NCBI RefSeq assembly: GCF_001884105.1 | Contig: NZ_MACI01000069.1 | Span: 186,001-250,000, forward strand | Direction: 5' to 3' | Source: Bacillus luti | GTDB taxonomy: Bacteria > Bacillota > Bacilli > Bacillales > Bacillaceae_G | DNA: 64,000 bases | Part shown: positions 19,755-29,083 of the stretch, one piece after another | Layout: every line of letters begins with the position of its first letter | How positions within the stretch are numbered: the first letter of the stretch is position 1 | Notes under the pieces: generated by a model | Database searches by the model: none | What the model was told of the DNA's origin: nothing | Seen by the model: the letters and a program-made list of their open reading frames with translations, nothing else | Translations under genes and position numbers: made by a program

Positions 19755-19787
19755 AACACTCACAAATGTATACTATTTATGAGTGTT
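19755..19787 (-). terminator. Terminator of the minus-strand esterase gene
   Basis: AACACTCA at 19755-19762 and TGAGTGTT at 19780-19787 form an inverted repeat. Read on the minus strand it is followed by A/T-rich sequence, as expected downstream of the esterase gene at 19803. Confidence 0.6.
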
Positions 19788-19802
19788 TCTCTTGTAATGG
19801 GA

Positions 19803-20759
19803 TTAAGCCTCAACCTTAGATACTCGTTTGAACCCAGTTTTTATTGCTTGTACTATTTCGTTTACAGCATAAATAGATACATCGGCATTTGGATTTAACC
19901 CTTCAAACCAGTGATAGGCATTTGGATATAAATGAAACTCGACATCAACACCAGCTTGCGCTAGTTTGCTTACATAGGTTAATGTTTCGCTTCGGAATGG
20001 ATCTAATTGACCAACAAATGTGTAAGTATACGGTAAGTCACTATAATCCTCAGCTCGAGAAGGCGCTGCATAGGCAGGGATTTGATCCGTTCCATACATT
20101 TCTCCTAAATACATTTTCCAGCCAGCTTCATTTGCCTTTTGGTTCCAAACAAATCCCTCTTTAATTTCATTCGCTGAAGGTGTATTATTTCGGTCATCAA
20201 TCATTGGATATAGTGGCATTTGTAAACAAATTGAAGGATATTTTCGATCTCGGGCTATTAATGATAATGCTGCTGTTAGTCCACCGCCAGCGCTTACTCC
20301 TGCAACCCCAATTCGATTTGAATCAATGTTTAATGACTTTGCATTATCAGCAATCCATTTTAAAGCTGAATAACAATCCTCAATTGGTGCTGGATAAGGG
20401 TGTTCAGGTGCTAAGCGGTAGTCTACAGACACGACCACACAGCCAGCTTCTTTTACAAACCTCATACAAGTATCATCGTTATCATCTATAGACCCTAAGA
20501 TATAACCACCACCATGTATCCATAATAAGACAGGTAAAGGTTCATGATTTGATTTTGGACGATAAATTCTTAATGGTAACGGATTATCATCAGGTCCAAC
20601 AATGACTTTATCTGTTAAAGAAAGGGAGTCATCAACAACGGTAGGTGGTCTCATTTGAGCTATTCCTTCTCTGATTGATTGCAAGTTTTCCGGGCGTAAA
20701 TCGAGATCCGGAAACATTTCTAACCCTTGTAATAATTCTGGATTTACTCTAGTTTTCAT
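19803..20759 (-). CDS. Alpha/beta hydrolase, hormone-sensitive-lipase-type esterase
   Basis: This 318-residue protein belongs to the HSL (family IV) esterases, which hydrolyse short-chain esters. The oxyanion motif is LLWIHGGGYILGS, the nucleophile elbow is GVSAGGG, and the acid and His appear in VGQLDPFRSE and NAYHWFEG. No signal peptide is present, so it acts in the cytoplasm. The ATG at 20759 follows GAGGTG on the minus strand; an upstream in-frame start adds 26 residues with no ribosome site. It converges on the decarboxylase gene. A role in the NRPS pathway is possible but not shown by the sequence. Confidence 0.88.
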   Translation of the reverse strand: MKTRVNPELLQGLEMFPDLDLRPENLQSIREGIAQMRPPTVVDDSLSLTDKVIVGPDDNPLPLRIYRPKSNHEPLPVLLWIHGGGYILGSIDDNDDTCMRFVKEAGCVVVSVDYRLAPEHPYPAPIEDCYSALKWIADNAKSLNIDSNRIGVAGVSAGGGLTAALSLIARDRKYPSICLQMPLYPMIDDRNNTPSANEIKEGFVWNQKANEAGWKMYLGEMYGTDQIPAYAAPSRAEDYSDLPYTYTFVGQLDPFRSETLTYVSKLAQAGVDVEFHLYPNAYHWFEGLNPNADVSIYAVNEIVQAIKTGFKRVSKVEA

Positions 20760-21267
20760 TTTAGCACCTCTATTTGTAATTGTTTTCAAATAAATGAAGT
20801 GTATTCTAAGTAGTTTAATTGTGAAAGAACACCACAATTAAATTGTAAATTGGATATGTTATAATGGTCAACAGAATATTCGGAAATTAAAACCTTTCTC
20901 AAGAAGGAGTTTCATGCAATTAATAATACAAGTAGTGGATTTAAGAGCAAAGTGTTTTAATGTCGTTGCATTTATGTACATTTAGTTGTCTGATTAAACC
21001 AAGTGATACTTGTTCGAATGCATACTCGGAAAAAATTCATGCATATATATGATTTCATGAAATCCTCATACACAAGTATTAATATAGGAGAACAGTAGAA
21101 AAATTTCTTTTTGAGTTTAGAAAAGGATTAGATTCTTTTTCCTTAATTAGTTTTTTATTTTATTTCATTTTCAAATCGTGTAAGGTTAAGGGCAAAGATT
21201 TACAAATGTGACTAGTAAAAAAACTAATAATACAAGTATAAGATTATGTACTTAGTAATCTCTCACT
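20760..21267. other. Intergenic region with a short possible peptide gene
   Basis: No full gene. On the plus strand TATAAT at 20860-20865 and AAGGAG near 20904 precede an ATG that opens only 23 codons (MQLIIQVVDL onward) before a stop. This may be the start of a gene that has since decayed. The bases after it to 21267 are AT-rich with stops in every frame. Confidence 0.35.
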
Positions 21268-22269
21268 TTAAGACATGACATTGGATAAGTGCGGGAAGTT
21301 CAATTGATTTTGAATAAAATTGATAGTATCAGTTGCAATTTTTTTACGTTTAAGAACTATCCCGGCATGCCCACATGTATAAATATATCGTGTAGGTCTT
21401 TCCCAAGATTCCCACAAGTAGTCTGTATCCTCAGAATGCACATATAGATCATGCTTACCTGAAATTAATAAAATATTTTCTTTTTGTACTTTTGGCAATG
21501 CTTGACTCGGTTCAGTGATTCGCCAATAATCTATTAAATCATCATACGTAACACCATGATGTTCTAAGTCTTCTCTAATAAATTTACCCGGAGTTGTATT
21601 CCAAATAGAATAAGAAAGTCGATTTGCATAGAAAATGGATGCTAACACATCAATTTCTTCTTCAACAAGAGAGGTTAAGTTAGTAATAAATCCACCTAAA
21701 CTAATCCCTATTAGAATCAGGGGACCATTTTTATTTGCTTTAATCCATTTGATCAAAGCTCGTAAATCAGCTACCGCTTGTCTAGTTGCTTGTACTGTTC
21801 GTTCAATATTTGCACTTACCATGTACTCGCCACTGAATAGGGATTGATCGGGTTTTCTTTCAAAATGATAGGGTAGAGTGAAATAATACATATTCCACTT
21901 CAGGCTGGTCATATGATCGTGGAATATTTTTTTAACACGTTCGTTAGAATCCATTCTCCAACCGTGAACGAAGATGACATGAGGTGCATCTTCATTTTTA
22001 TGTAAGAATAATTCCCCAGTTACAGAATCGTTGCGTGAATAACCAGATTGAACCGCGCTTTTATATTTGAATTGCCCAGCCACGTATTCATTTTCCTGCT
22101 TTAAATACTTAATGTTAAAATGAATATAGGGTGGTTTTACTTTATAAAAAGATTCTATGTCCTTTATATTTAATGAAGTGTTAGAAAGGGAAGTATACTG
22201 AAACGCTACACTTCTTTTTTTGTGTAAATCATATAAGGCGTACCGATCAATGAGTTTTGAAAAAATCAA
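21268..22269 (-). CDS. Alpha/beta hydrolase family protein
   Basis: This 333-residue protein has the alpha/beta hydrolase signature VIFVHGWRMDS (oxyanion loop), the nucleophile elbow LIGISLGGF, a likely catalytic Asp in SGKHDLYVHSEDTD, and the final His in YTCGHAGIVLKRK. No signal peptide. I place the start at a TTG at about 22269 because GGAGGAGG lies directly upstream; a longer frame begins within that ribosome site. It is transcribed alone and diverges from the ABC transporter genes. The substrate cannot be predicted. Confidence 0.78.
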   Translation of the reverse strand: MIFSKLIDRYALYDLHKKRSVAFQYTSLSNTSLNIKDIESFYKVKPPYIHFNIKYLKQENEYVAGQFKYKSAVQSGYSRNDSVTGELFLHKNEDAPHVIFVHGWRMDSNERVKKIFHDHMTSLKWNMYYFTLPYHFERKPDQSLFSGEYMVSANIERTVQATRQAVADLRALIKWIKANKNGPLILIGISLGGFITNLTSLVEEEIDVLASIFYANRLSYSIWNTTPGKFIREDLEHHGVTYDDLIDYWRITEPSQALPKVQKENILLISGKHDLYVHSEDTDYLWESWERPTRYIYTCGHAGIVLKRKKIATDTINFIQNQLNFPHLSNVMS

Positions 22270-22851
22270 ATTAACCTCCTCCAAAATACATATTGTTTAA
22301 AACATAGACAAAATTTATGTTTTAAATCAATTAGGAAATATCCCCTTTTCCTAATAGTAGGTGCTTGAATTATAAAAACAGGTCATAAAGTTTTATATTA
22401 TATTATAAAACTTGCAATAAAATAAAACTATAAAAAATTCATACTAAAATTTAAAAAGCAAGTTAATATTCTTATCCATATAAAAGAATGTTAACTTGCT
22501 TCTTTTCTTATTAAAAGATGTAATCTCTATGAAGGAACTTAACAATAGATATTTACAAATAGGTTCTCTATATTTATCGTGTAGAAATTATACAATAAAT
22601 ATATTTTTCATGTTACATACATTAAATTAAGCTTAACCTCTCTCTTTTTTCTATAAGTCTCTTAAATTGACTAACTCCTTACCAATATTCAAAAACGACT
22701 GCGTTTTTGAATTTGTGTTCTAGCTTTTCTTGAACAGGTAAATGAATAACTACACATGAACTCCTTATATCTCTAGTTAAACTACCGATTAGCTCCATAT
22801 AAACTCTAGATAACCTATATAGAATACAAGTTATCAAGGAGGTAAGAAAAA
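22270..22851. other. Intergenic region between divergent hydrolase and ABC exporter genes
   Basis: No gene. Two hairpins stand out. AAGCAAGTTAA at 22456-22466 with ATTCTT next to it pairs with AAGAAT and TTAACTTGCTT ending at about 22503, with one unpaired base. ATTCAAAAACG at 22687-22697 pairs perfectly with CGTTTTTGAAT at 22702-22712 around four bases. The second lacks a T-run and lies 140 bases before the permease start, where it could be an operator or a leader structure. Confidence 0.5.
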
Positions 22852-24282
22852 ATGAATTTTATGAAACGAGCAATTCTCAGTATGAAAAAAAGAGTAGGAA
22901 CATCATTAATTTTGATGGCAGTATTTCTGATTGTTACAAATTTGGTACTTTCAGGTTTCACAATCCAAAATGCATCAAAAAAAGCGGCGGATGCTGCAAG
23001 AAAAAAACTAGGTGCAGATGTTACTTTAAGTCTTGATTTCGACAAATTAGGTCAACAAGCTCGTGAAACCGGAGAGATGTCTAATCCACCGAAGCTTAAC
23101 ACAAAAGAAGCAGATCAATTAGCGAAGTCAAATTATGTAAAAGACTATAATTACATAGGCAATACTTTCGGAATGTCTGATGGGCTTAAACTAGTAGGAG
23201 CTTCAGAGGGAGAAGATGAAGGAAAAGGTAAAGTGGGAATGGCGGCTGTACGAGGCGGTTCAAGCTCCGGTACAGAAATAGATATGAATGCTTCTTTTAT
23301 GATTGAGGGAGTTCGCAAGACAACATTGCAAGAAAGCTTTAAAAACGGAAAAAGTAAAATCATTGATGGAAAACCAATTACAGAACAGATGAAAGATCAG
23401 AATGTAACTTTAATGGAAAAACGATTAGCGGAATTAAATAATTTGAAAGTAGGAGACAAAGTTAAAGTGCAATCAGGGGATAAGAAGGAAACCCTCGAGA
23501 TTGAAATTATCGGTATTTACGAAACGAATGAGCAAGCAATGGGTCAACAAGCCCCCCCTATAATGGATCCCGCTAATAAACTATATATGCCACATTCAAC
23601 TATGAAAAAATTAGAAGTAGACCAAGGTATAAGTAGTGTTCAAGTCGTGTATTTCTTGAATGATCCACAATACATTGATGCATTTAAAAAAGAAGCAAAA
23701 AAATCTAATATTGATTTTAATTATTATAAATTAGATGCACATGATTCATTGTACAAACAAATGATTGGTCCTATCGAGAATATCTCTTCGACTTCTCAAA
23801 TGATTATTTATATTGTATCGATTGCTGGTGCGGTTATTTTAGGATTAATCATTATGCTATCAATTAAAGGACGTCGTAAGGAAATGGGGATTCTGTTATC
23901 TATTGGAGAGAAAAAGTGGAAACTGATGGCGCAGTTTGTAGTAGAAGTAGTATGTGTCGCTATTTTAGCATTTGGATTATCCGTAACAACAGGGGATAAA
24001 GTTTCTCAATATATCGGGGATCATTTACTTTCGAGTGAAATTGCTACTGCAAGCGAAGAAACAGACACCTCGCAAAATGGTACTGTAATGATGGCTGGAC
24101 CTGGTGGTACATTACAAAATCCAAAAGAAGATCCAATTGATAAAATTGATGTAAGTGTAACAGGAGAAGATGTAGGGAAAATGGGTGGAATTGGACTAGC
24201 TATTGCTATAATAGCAACGCTTCTTCCAGCATTATCTATTCTACGTTTAAATCCAAAACAAATTCTTTTAAAAGATGAATAA
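22852..24282 (+). CDS. ABC transporter permease, MacB/FtsX type
   Basis: This 476-residue permease has the four-helix MacB/FtsX topology. One N-terminal membrane helix (SLILMAVFLIVTNLVL) is followed by a large extracytoplasmic domain (about residues 30-310), and three C-terminal helices, the last near GLAIAIIATLLPALSIL. Between helices the cytoplasmic loop GRRKEMGILLSIGEKKWKL matches the coupling segment of FtsX-like proteins. The ATG has a perfect AAGGAGGT site. It is the first gene of a pair with the ATPase 11 bases downstream. MacB-like systems export peptides or respond to envelope-active compounds; the substrate here is unknown. Confidence 0.88.
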   Translation: MNFMKRAILSMKKRVGTSLILMAVFLIVTNLVLSGFTIQNASKKAADAARKKLGADVTLSLDFDKLGQQARETGEMSNPPKLNTKEADQLAKSNYVKDYNYIGNTFGMSDGLKLVGASEGEDEGKGKVGMAAVRGGSSSGTEIDMNASFMIEGVRKTTLQESFKNGKSKIIDGKPITEQMKDQNVTLMEKRLAELNNLKVGDKVKVQSGDKKETLEIEIIGIYETNEQAMGQQAPPIMDPANKLYMPHSTMKKLEVDQGISSVQVVYFLNDPQYIDAFKKEAKKSNIDFNYYKLDAHDSLYKQMIGPIENISSTSQMIIYIVSIAGAVILGLIIMLSIKGRRKEMGILLSIGEKKWKLMAQFVVEVVCVAILAFGLSVTTGDKVSQYIGDHLLSSEIATASEETDTSQNGTVMMAGPGGTLQNPKEDPIDKIDVSVTGEDVGKMGGIGLAIAIIATLLPALSILRLNPKQILLKDE

Positions 24283-24293
24283 GGAGGCTCAAT

Positions 24294-24971
24294 ATGGAAA
24301 CGATTTTACAATTTAAAAATTTGGATTATTATTATGAAAGTAATGGGAAAAATGTAGCGATACTAGACAATGTTAACTTTTCTTTTCAAAAAGGGCATTT
24401 CTATACAATTTTAGGACCATCCGGATCTGGCAAAACCACAACTCTAAGCTTAGGTTGTGGACTAGATGTCCCTAAAAATGGTTATGTACTGTATAATGGA
24501 AAAGATATTCGGAAAATTGGTTTGGATCGATATCGTAATCAAAATGTATCTGTAATTTTCCAATCTTATAATTTGATTACCTATATGACTGCTCTTCAAA
24601 ATGTCTTAACAGCGATGGAAATTACAGGTGTTAAAGTGAAAAATAAGACGGTAAGGGCATTAGAGTTATTAGAGAAAGTAGGACTCACAGAAGTAGAAGC
24701 GAAACGTAACGTCTTGCAACTAAGTGGCGGGCAACAACAGCGTGTAGCAATTGCTCGAGCGTTATCTTGTAATGTTGATTTACTGATTGCGGATGAGCCG
24801 ACAGGAAACCTCGACGAGGAAACCGCAATGGATATTATAGAACTGTTTCAAGAACTTGCACATAAAGAGAATAAATGCATTATTGTTGTGACGCACTCAC
24901 AGGAGGTTGCTAAAAAATCAGATCGTGCAGTGTATTTAAGTAAGAAAAAGTTGGTCGTAAGTGAAATCTAA
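24294..24971 (+). CDS. ABC transporter ATP-binding protein, LolD/MacB type
   Basis: This 225-residue ATPase energises the permease just upstream. It shows Walker A GPSGSGKTT (about residues 43-51), the Q-loop in VIFQSYNL, the ABC signature LSGGQQQRVAIARAL, Walker B LLIADEPTG and the switch histidine in VVTHS. The size is typical of a single nucleotide-binding subunit. GGAGG before the ATG and the 11-base gap indicate translation as an operon with the permease. Confidence 0.93.
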   Translation: METILQFKNLDYYYESNGKNVAILDNVNFSFQKGHFYTILGPSGSGKTTTLSLGCGLDVPKNGYVLYNGKDIRKIGLDRYRNQNVSVIFQSYNLITYMTALQNVLTAMEITGVKVKNKTVRALELLEKVGLTEVEAKRNVLQLSGGQQQRVAIARALSCNVDLLIADEPTGNLDEETAMDIIELFQELAHKENKCIIVVTHSQEVAKKSDRAVYLSKKKLVVSEI

Positions 24972-25125
24972 TATAAACATCGTAGCTGTTAAATTCACAT
25001 AATTTTCAAAATCTAAACCTTTCAAAAGCTTATATTTGATTTATAATAAAATCAAGCCATAATCAAAATGGTCTCCCTGTACTGAATATTAAGATAGTTT
25101 GTTGTTCCCGTTTTAATAATATTTG

Positions 25126-25161
25126 AAAAAGAACTTGTAGGATATTCTACAGGTTCTTTTT
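25126..25161 (+). terminator. Terminator of the ABC transporter operon
   Basis: Arms 25126-25140 and 25147-25161 pair with one G-T pair (core GAACTTGTAG / CTACAGGTTC) around 6 bases and end in T residues. Confidence 0.82.
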
Positions 25162-25200
25162 ATTATAATTGGTTACTTATATCATGGGATAATTACACAT

Positions 25201-25249
25201 AAAAAACGGGACATTACCTAGATGTATGATCTAAATATCGTCCCGTTTA
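25201..25249 (-). terminator. Terminator of the 60-residue membrane protein gene
   Basis: AACGGGAC near 25205-25212 pairs with GTCCCGTT at 25240-25247, with an inner TAGAT/ATCTA stem. Read on the minus strand it ends in a run of six T, downstream of the gene at 25267. Confidence 0.75.
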
Positions 25250-25266
25250 CCTATGTATCTGTATAG

Positions 25267-25449
25267 TTATTGCAGAATTAAACCTACAATCATAATTAAA
25301 CTAAATACTATCATCCAACCAAACGCACAATAGCCGAATATTCTAATCCATTTAGGTAATTGATGCATGTTAATTTTATTTGTGGGAACTCCTTGCATGG
25401 AAAACATCATTTTTTGATCTCTATCTCTATTATTTTGTTGTTCATACAT
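25267..25449 (-). CDS. Small membrane protein, 60 residues, unknown function
   Basis: The first half is hydrophilic with a QQNNRDRDQKMM segment; the second half is one membrane helix (FGYCAFGWMIVFSLIMIVGLI). The ATG has AAAGGTGAT upstream and a terminator follows, so it is very likely a real gene. I do not recognise the family. It lies alone between the ABC exporter and a DinB-fold gene. Confidence 0.6.
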   Translation of the reverse strand: MYEQQNNRDRDQKMMFSMQGVPTNKINMHQLPKWIRIFGYCAFGWMIVFSLIMIVGLILQ

Positions 25450-25650
25450 AATATCATCACCTTTCCAGAACTACTGTGTATATAGTATATCAACCTAAAG
25501 AAAATTATGTACAGAATAAGAGGGGATAGCATATATATTATGTGGTGAATTTTATAAATAAAGGCATTTAATCGCCATGATTCTAAGTGTTAATCCGTTA
25601 TAAATACTGAAAAAGAGCCCTACATAAATAGGATTCTTTTTCTTCAAATA

Positions 25651-26187
25651 TTAACTTTCTGGATATGCATCAGAACCAAAATAACGTTCTTTTATAATTT
25701 GAAGATGATGAAGCTCATGACCAGCAATGATGTATGCTAATGCACGAACTGTAACTTCAGAATTATTCGCATTTCCTCTTTGTGACCAAGCTTCTTTATC
25801 TAAGCTTCTAAGTAAATACAGGGTAGATTGGCGAACAACTATTAAATTCTCAAGAAGATCTTGCATAGATTGCTTATCAAAAGCAGCCCTAAGAACATAC
25901 ATATCATCATTATAGCCTGGAAGTTCTGCTGTCTCGCCTCGAGCGATAGATAGCAATCGATACGCCATAATACGTTCTGTATCTGCTATATGACCGATTA
26001 CTTCTTTTATACTCCATTTAGTAGGAGCATACCGGAAAAGTCCCTCACTATCAGAAATTCTCTTTAATAAAAGATTCGTTTCCTTCATTTGTTGTTCTAG
26101 AGTATGTATGATATTTCCGTCTGATACCAAGTTGGTATACGTTGCATAATAGGAGTTATATTCACTTACCTTTGGTCTTATTTGCAT
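25651..26187 (-). CDS. DinB-fold protein (YfiT/bacillithiol-transferase superfamily)
   Basis: This 178-residue protein shows the DinB-fold metal ligands: a histidine in KWSIKEVIGHIADTERI and two in AYIIAGHELHHLQII near the C-terminus. The arrangement resembles Bacillus putative metal-dependent hydrolases and thiol transferases used in detoxification. I chose the ATG at 26187 because AAAGGATG sits just before it and overlaps an earlier in-frame ATG at 26196. It is a single gene on the minus strand; its substrate is unknown. Confidence 0.8.
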   Translation of the reverse strand: MQIRPKVSEYNSYYATYTNLVSDGNIIHTLEQQMKETNLLLKRISDSEGLFRYAPTKWSIKEVIGHIADTERIMAYRLLSIARGETAELPGYNDDMYVLRAAFDKQSMQDLLENLIVVRQSTLYLLRSLDKEAWSQRGNANNSEVTVRALAYIIAGHELHHLQIIKERYFGSDAYPES

Positions 26188-26506
26188 ACGAATCATCCTT
26201 TATGTTTAATCTTTACATATAGCTTATCATAAAAGAATTCCAAATTAATCTGAAAAATGAAGGTAAATATACATTTTTCATCCTCCTTTTCAGTTTCATA
26301 GATGAAATGCATCTCAAATAAGAGAATCTAATTTGCTGCTAAGCGGAATTTTGTTTTTTGCTGTTATAGTAGAAGGTGAATATTTAAGTTAGATACAGTA
26401 TTGTCACTACTTATGATGATTACTATGTAAAAAGTAGCATACGTCATTAAACGAAAAGCCTGTTATAAGTTTATACTTACTACAAAAACAAACAAACTCG
26501 TCCTAT
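26188..26506. other. Intergenic region upstream of the DinB-fold gene and downstream of the kinase gene
   Basis: I see no gene here. The last 25 bases hold the distal arm of the kinase-gene terminator. Confidence 0.5.
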
Positions 26507-26532
26507 TTAAAGGAGAGTTTGTTTGTTTTTGT
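26482..26532 (-). terminator. Terminator overlapping the end of the histidine kinase gene
   Basis: Arms 26482-26499 and 26515-26532 are perfect 18-bp inverted repeats rich in AAAC/GTTT. The kinase stop codon (26507-26509) lies in the loop, so the last codons of the gene are part of the hairpin. Confidence 0.75.
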
Positions 26533-27979
26533 GTTTAGATAATGGAATACTCATGCTAAATTGCACACTATGTTCCATATTTTTTATAGAATACTTTATA
26601 TCTAGTCTTTCGAGAATTTGTTTAACAATATATAGCCCTAAACCACTTCCTCCAGTATTTCGATTCCTAGATTTTTCAATTCGATAAAATGGTTTGAAAA
26701 TTTGTTGTATATCTTCATCTTTAATATTGACACCTGTATTTATAATTTGCATTTCGATTTGACCTTGTTTCGAATCCCTACTTAACTTTATATAGACTTT
26801 TTCATTATGTGGTGAATACATAACCGCATTATGGATAATATTTTTACATGCTTTTTCTAAAAGAGCACAATCTGTATAAATAGAAAGATCAGAATCAATT
26901 TCTTTTATTATTTCGATGCTTTTTTGAGAAGCAAAAAATTCGAGATCTTTTGTGATTGTACCTATTAACTTTGAAGGATTAACTTCCTCTACTTTTAGTT
27001 TGAAGGTGTGTTGTTCTAATTTCGATACACTTAAAATTTCACGAACTAATTGTTCCATACTTTCAATAATTTGATGATTTTTCTTTAAATATTGATCGCG
27101 ATTTTGATAAGGGCCAATATTGTATATCATCCCTTCTAAGTATCCTTTCATTACAGTAAGAGGGGACTTTAATTCATGTGCTACAATCGCAAAAAACTCT
27201 CTGCGTTTTGTTTCTATTTCTCTTTCTTTTTCAATATCATTTTTTAATTGTTCATTTGCTTTTTTTAAATCAAACATAGCTTGTTGTAAGTTAATAGACA
27301 TGTCATTCAAACTATTAGACAATTCTCCTAACTCATCTGTAGAGCGAACCTCAATTTTTTCGGAGAAATCTAAATTTGCCATCTTTTGTGCACCTTCATT
27401 AATATAAATAAGTGGCTTTGTAATAAACCTGGAATAAAAATAAGCACTCCCTATACCAATTACGAGTACAATGATACTAATATAGGGGAGAAAGCGTACT
27501 AAAACCTGTGAAGCTTCATCAATCGGTTGAAATGTAGCAAACACTACAAGCGTTAAACTACCATCTTGAAATTGAATTGGTTTCGTAACGTTATATGAAT
27601 TGCTAAGGGTACTTGCATTCTCGAACCGTGTTGCTCTAGTAACTACTGTTGTTTGCGAACCACTTTGAGTAAAAGAAAATGAAGGAGAGTATTTAATTAT
27701 TCCCTCATTATTTTGAAGATAAAGCATCGCATTATTTTTTTTTGCATATTCATCAAAAAGTGGTATCGCATCTTGAAACGTAAGATCTTTAGACTTATCA
27801 ATGATTTCTTTTATCCCTGTTTGAAGTTGATCTGTTTTGTATTGCTCATAAAATGTAGGGAGAAAGAAGTATAAAGTTAAATAAATCAATACTGCAAAGG
27901 ATAACAAAATGAGAGATGTAGTCATAAAGAGTTTATAAGTAATTTGCTTCATCTTCATGAGTTTCACAATACTATTCAT
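26507..27979 (-). CDS. Sensor histidine kinase
   Basis: This 490-residue membrane kinase works with the response regulator encoded just upstream. It has a membrane helix near residues 20-40 (SLILLSFAVLIYLTL), an extracellular sensor region of about 120 residues, a second helix (IISIIVLVIGIGSAYFY), a HAMP linker, the phosphoacceptor motif VAHELKSPLTVMKG, and ATPase motifs in CKNIIHNAVMYSP and NTGGSGLGLYIVKQI. The ATG at 27979 overlaps the regulator's stop by 8 bases, which suggests translational coupling. The signal sensed is not evident. Confidence 0.9.
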   Translation of the reverse strand: MNSIVKLMKMKQITYKLFMTTSLILLSFAVLIYLTLYFFLPTFYEQYKTDQLQTGIKEIIDKSKDLTFQDAIPLFDEYAKKNNAMLYLQNNEGIIKYSPSFSFTQSGSQTTVVTRATRFENASTLSNSYNVTKPIQFQDGSLTLVVFATFQPIDEASQVLVRFLPYISIIVLVIGIGSAYFYSRFITKPLIYINEGAQKMANLDFSEKIEVRSTDELGELSNSLNDMSINLQQAMFDLKKANEQLKNDIEKEREIETKRREFFAIVAHELKSPLTVMKGYLEGMIYNIGPYQNRDQYLKKNHQIIESMEQLVREILSVSKLEQHTFKLKVEEVNPSKLIGTITKDLEFFASQKSIEIIKEIDSDLSIYTDCALLEKACKNIIHNAVMYSPHNEKVYIKLSRDSKQGQIEMQIINTGVNIKDEDIQQIFKPFYRIEKSRNRNTGGSGLGLYIVKQILERLDIKYSIKNMEHSVQFSMSIPLSKHKNKQTLL

Positions 27980-28637
27980 CAATTTTATAACCAATACCTT
28001 TTATTGTTTTAATATAAGGGATAGCTAATTTTTTGCGTAGATTTTTAATATGTGTATCAATTATTCGTGTTTCTCCAAAATAATCGTACCCCCAAACCTT
28101 CTCTACGATATTTTCTCTTGTAAGTACTTTTCTCTCATTTTGAAATAGTAGTTGTAGAATTTCAAACTCTTTTGTCGTTAATATAATTTCAACGTCATTT
28201 ACATAGACTCTATATGCATCCACATCGATACGAACTTCTTTAAATATCAAATGATTATTTACATTTTTATCATAACTTCTTCTAAGTACAGCTTCGACTC
28301 GTCTAATCAAAACATGAAATGAAAAGGGTTTTGTTATATAATCATCGATCCCAAGATCGAATCCTTTCATTTGATCTTCTTCTTCTTCCAACGCAGTTAG
28401 CATAATAATTGGTACGTTTGACTGACTTCGAATCATTTTAGAAACTTCAAATCCATTAAGATTGGGCATCATGACATCTAGAAGAATTAAATCAAAGGAT
28501 TGCTTATTAAATTGTGTCATACCCTCTAGTCCATCTGAAGCGACTACCACTGTATACTGCTGTGTCATTAAAAATTGTTTAATTAATTCCTGAATTTCTT
28601 GATCGTCCTCAACCACGAGGATATGATAATTTTTCAT
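27972..28637 (-). CDS. Response regulator, OmpR/PhoB family
   Basis: This 221-residue regulator has a receiver domain with acidic residues in LVVEDDQ, the phosphorylated Asp in LLDVMMPN, and the conserved Lys in ITKPFSF. A winged-helix DNA-binding domain follows, with TTKEFEILQLL and VWGYDYFGETRIIDTHI. The ATG at 28637 follows AGAGGTGAT. It forms an operon with the overlapping kinase gene. An inverted repeat lies about 60 bases upstream. The regulated genes are not evident. Confidence 0.92.
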   Translation of the reverse strand: MKNYHILVVEDDQEIQELIKQFLMTQQYTVVVASDGLEGMTQFNKQSFDLILLDVMMPNLNGFEVSKMIRSQSNVPIIMLTALEEEEDQMKGFDLGIDDYITKPFSFHVLIRRVEAVLRRSYDKNVNNHLIFKEVRIDVDAYRVYVNDVEIILTTKEFEILQLLFQNERKVLTRENIVEKVWGYDYFGETRIIDTHIKNLRKKLAIPYIKTIKGIGYKIDE

Positions 28638-29083
28638 AATATCACCTCTGGTAGTCATTATAGCCGTACAATCTGGAGTTTATGTGGAGATACAGTAGTA
28701 AACTTCATAGGACGTTTACTACCAAAAAGTATTATTAGCTATATTCCTTTTTTATGGAGAAATAATTGCTTAAAAAAACTTATCGTATGAATTGATGTAC
28801 GATTAATATTTACGAAAAACTAATGTATAATAACGTGAATTGTATGTAGTTTCTTAAATTTCGAAAAATATACTTCTGCTTCTTTACCAAAAGAGGAAAA
28901 GGAATTTCAATATAGAAGAAGCTACTGTAATACTAGAGTGTGTGCCAAGAACTTTGGATTTCTTTCATCTAGTTTCTATTTAATCGTTAATCACTACATA
29001 ACAATGTTCTTGCTAAACCAAAAGTTTAAAGGTACAAACTTGGAGAGATTTATATAATGCTAGAAAGGTTGTGAAATGATTTG
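28638..29083. other. Intergenic region upstream of the two-component operon
   Basis: No gene is evident. GTAGTAAAC at 28695-28703 and GTTTACTAC at 28714-28722 form a perfect 9-bp inverted repeat 58-85 bases upstream of the regulator start, a plausible operator. The rest is AT-rich with stops in all frames. Confidence 0.45.

Noticed and set aside
19889-20491. Two plus-strand open frames of about 90-100 codons opposite the HSL esterase
   Set aside because: The minus-strand esterase has all catalytic motifs; the plus-strand products are His/Gln/Leu-rich without any family resemblance.
22852-28658. A BceAB-type bacitracin-sensing module formed by the ABC exporter and the two-component system
   Set aside because: The permease has MacB/FtsX topology with four helices, not the ten of BceB; the kinase has a large extracellular sensor; and two unrelated genes separate the sets.
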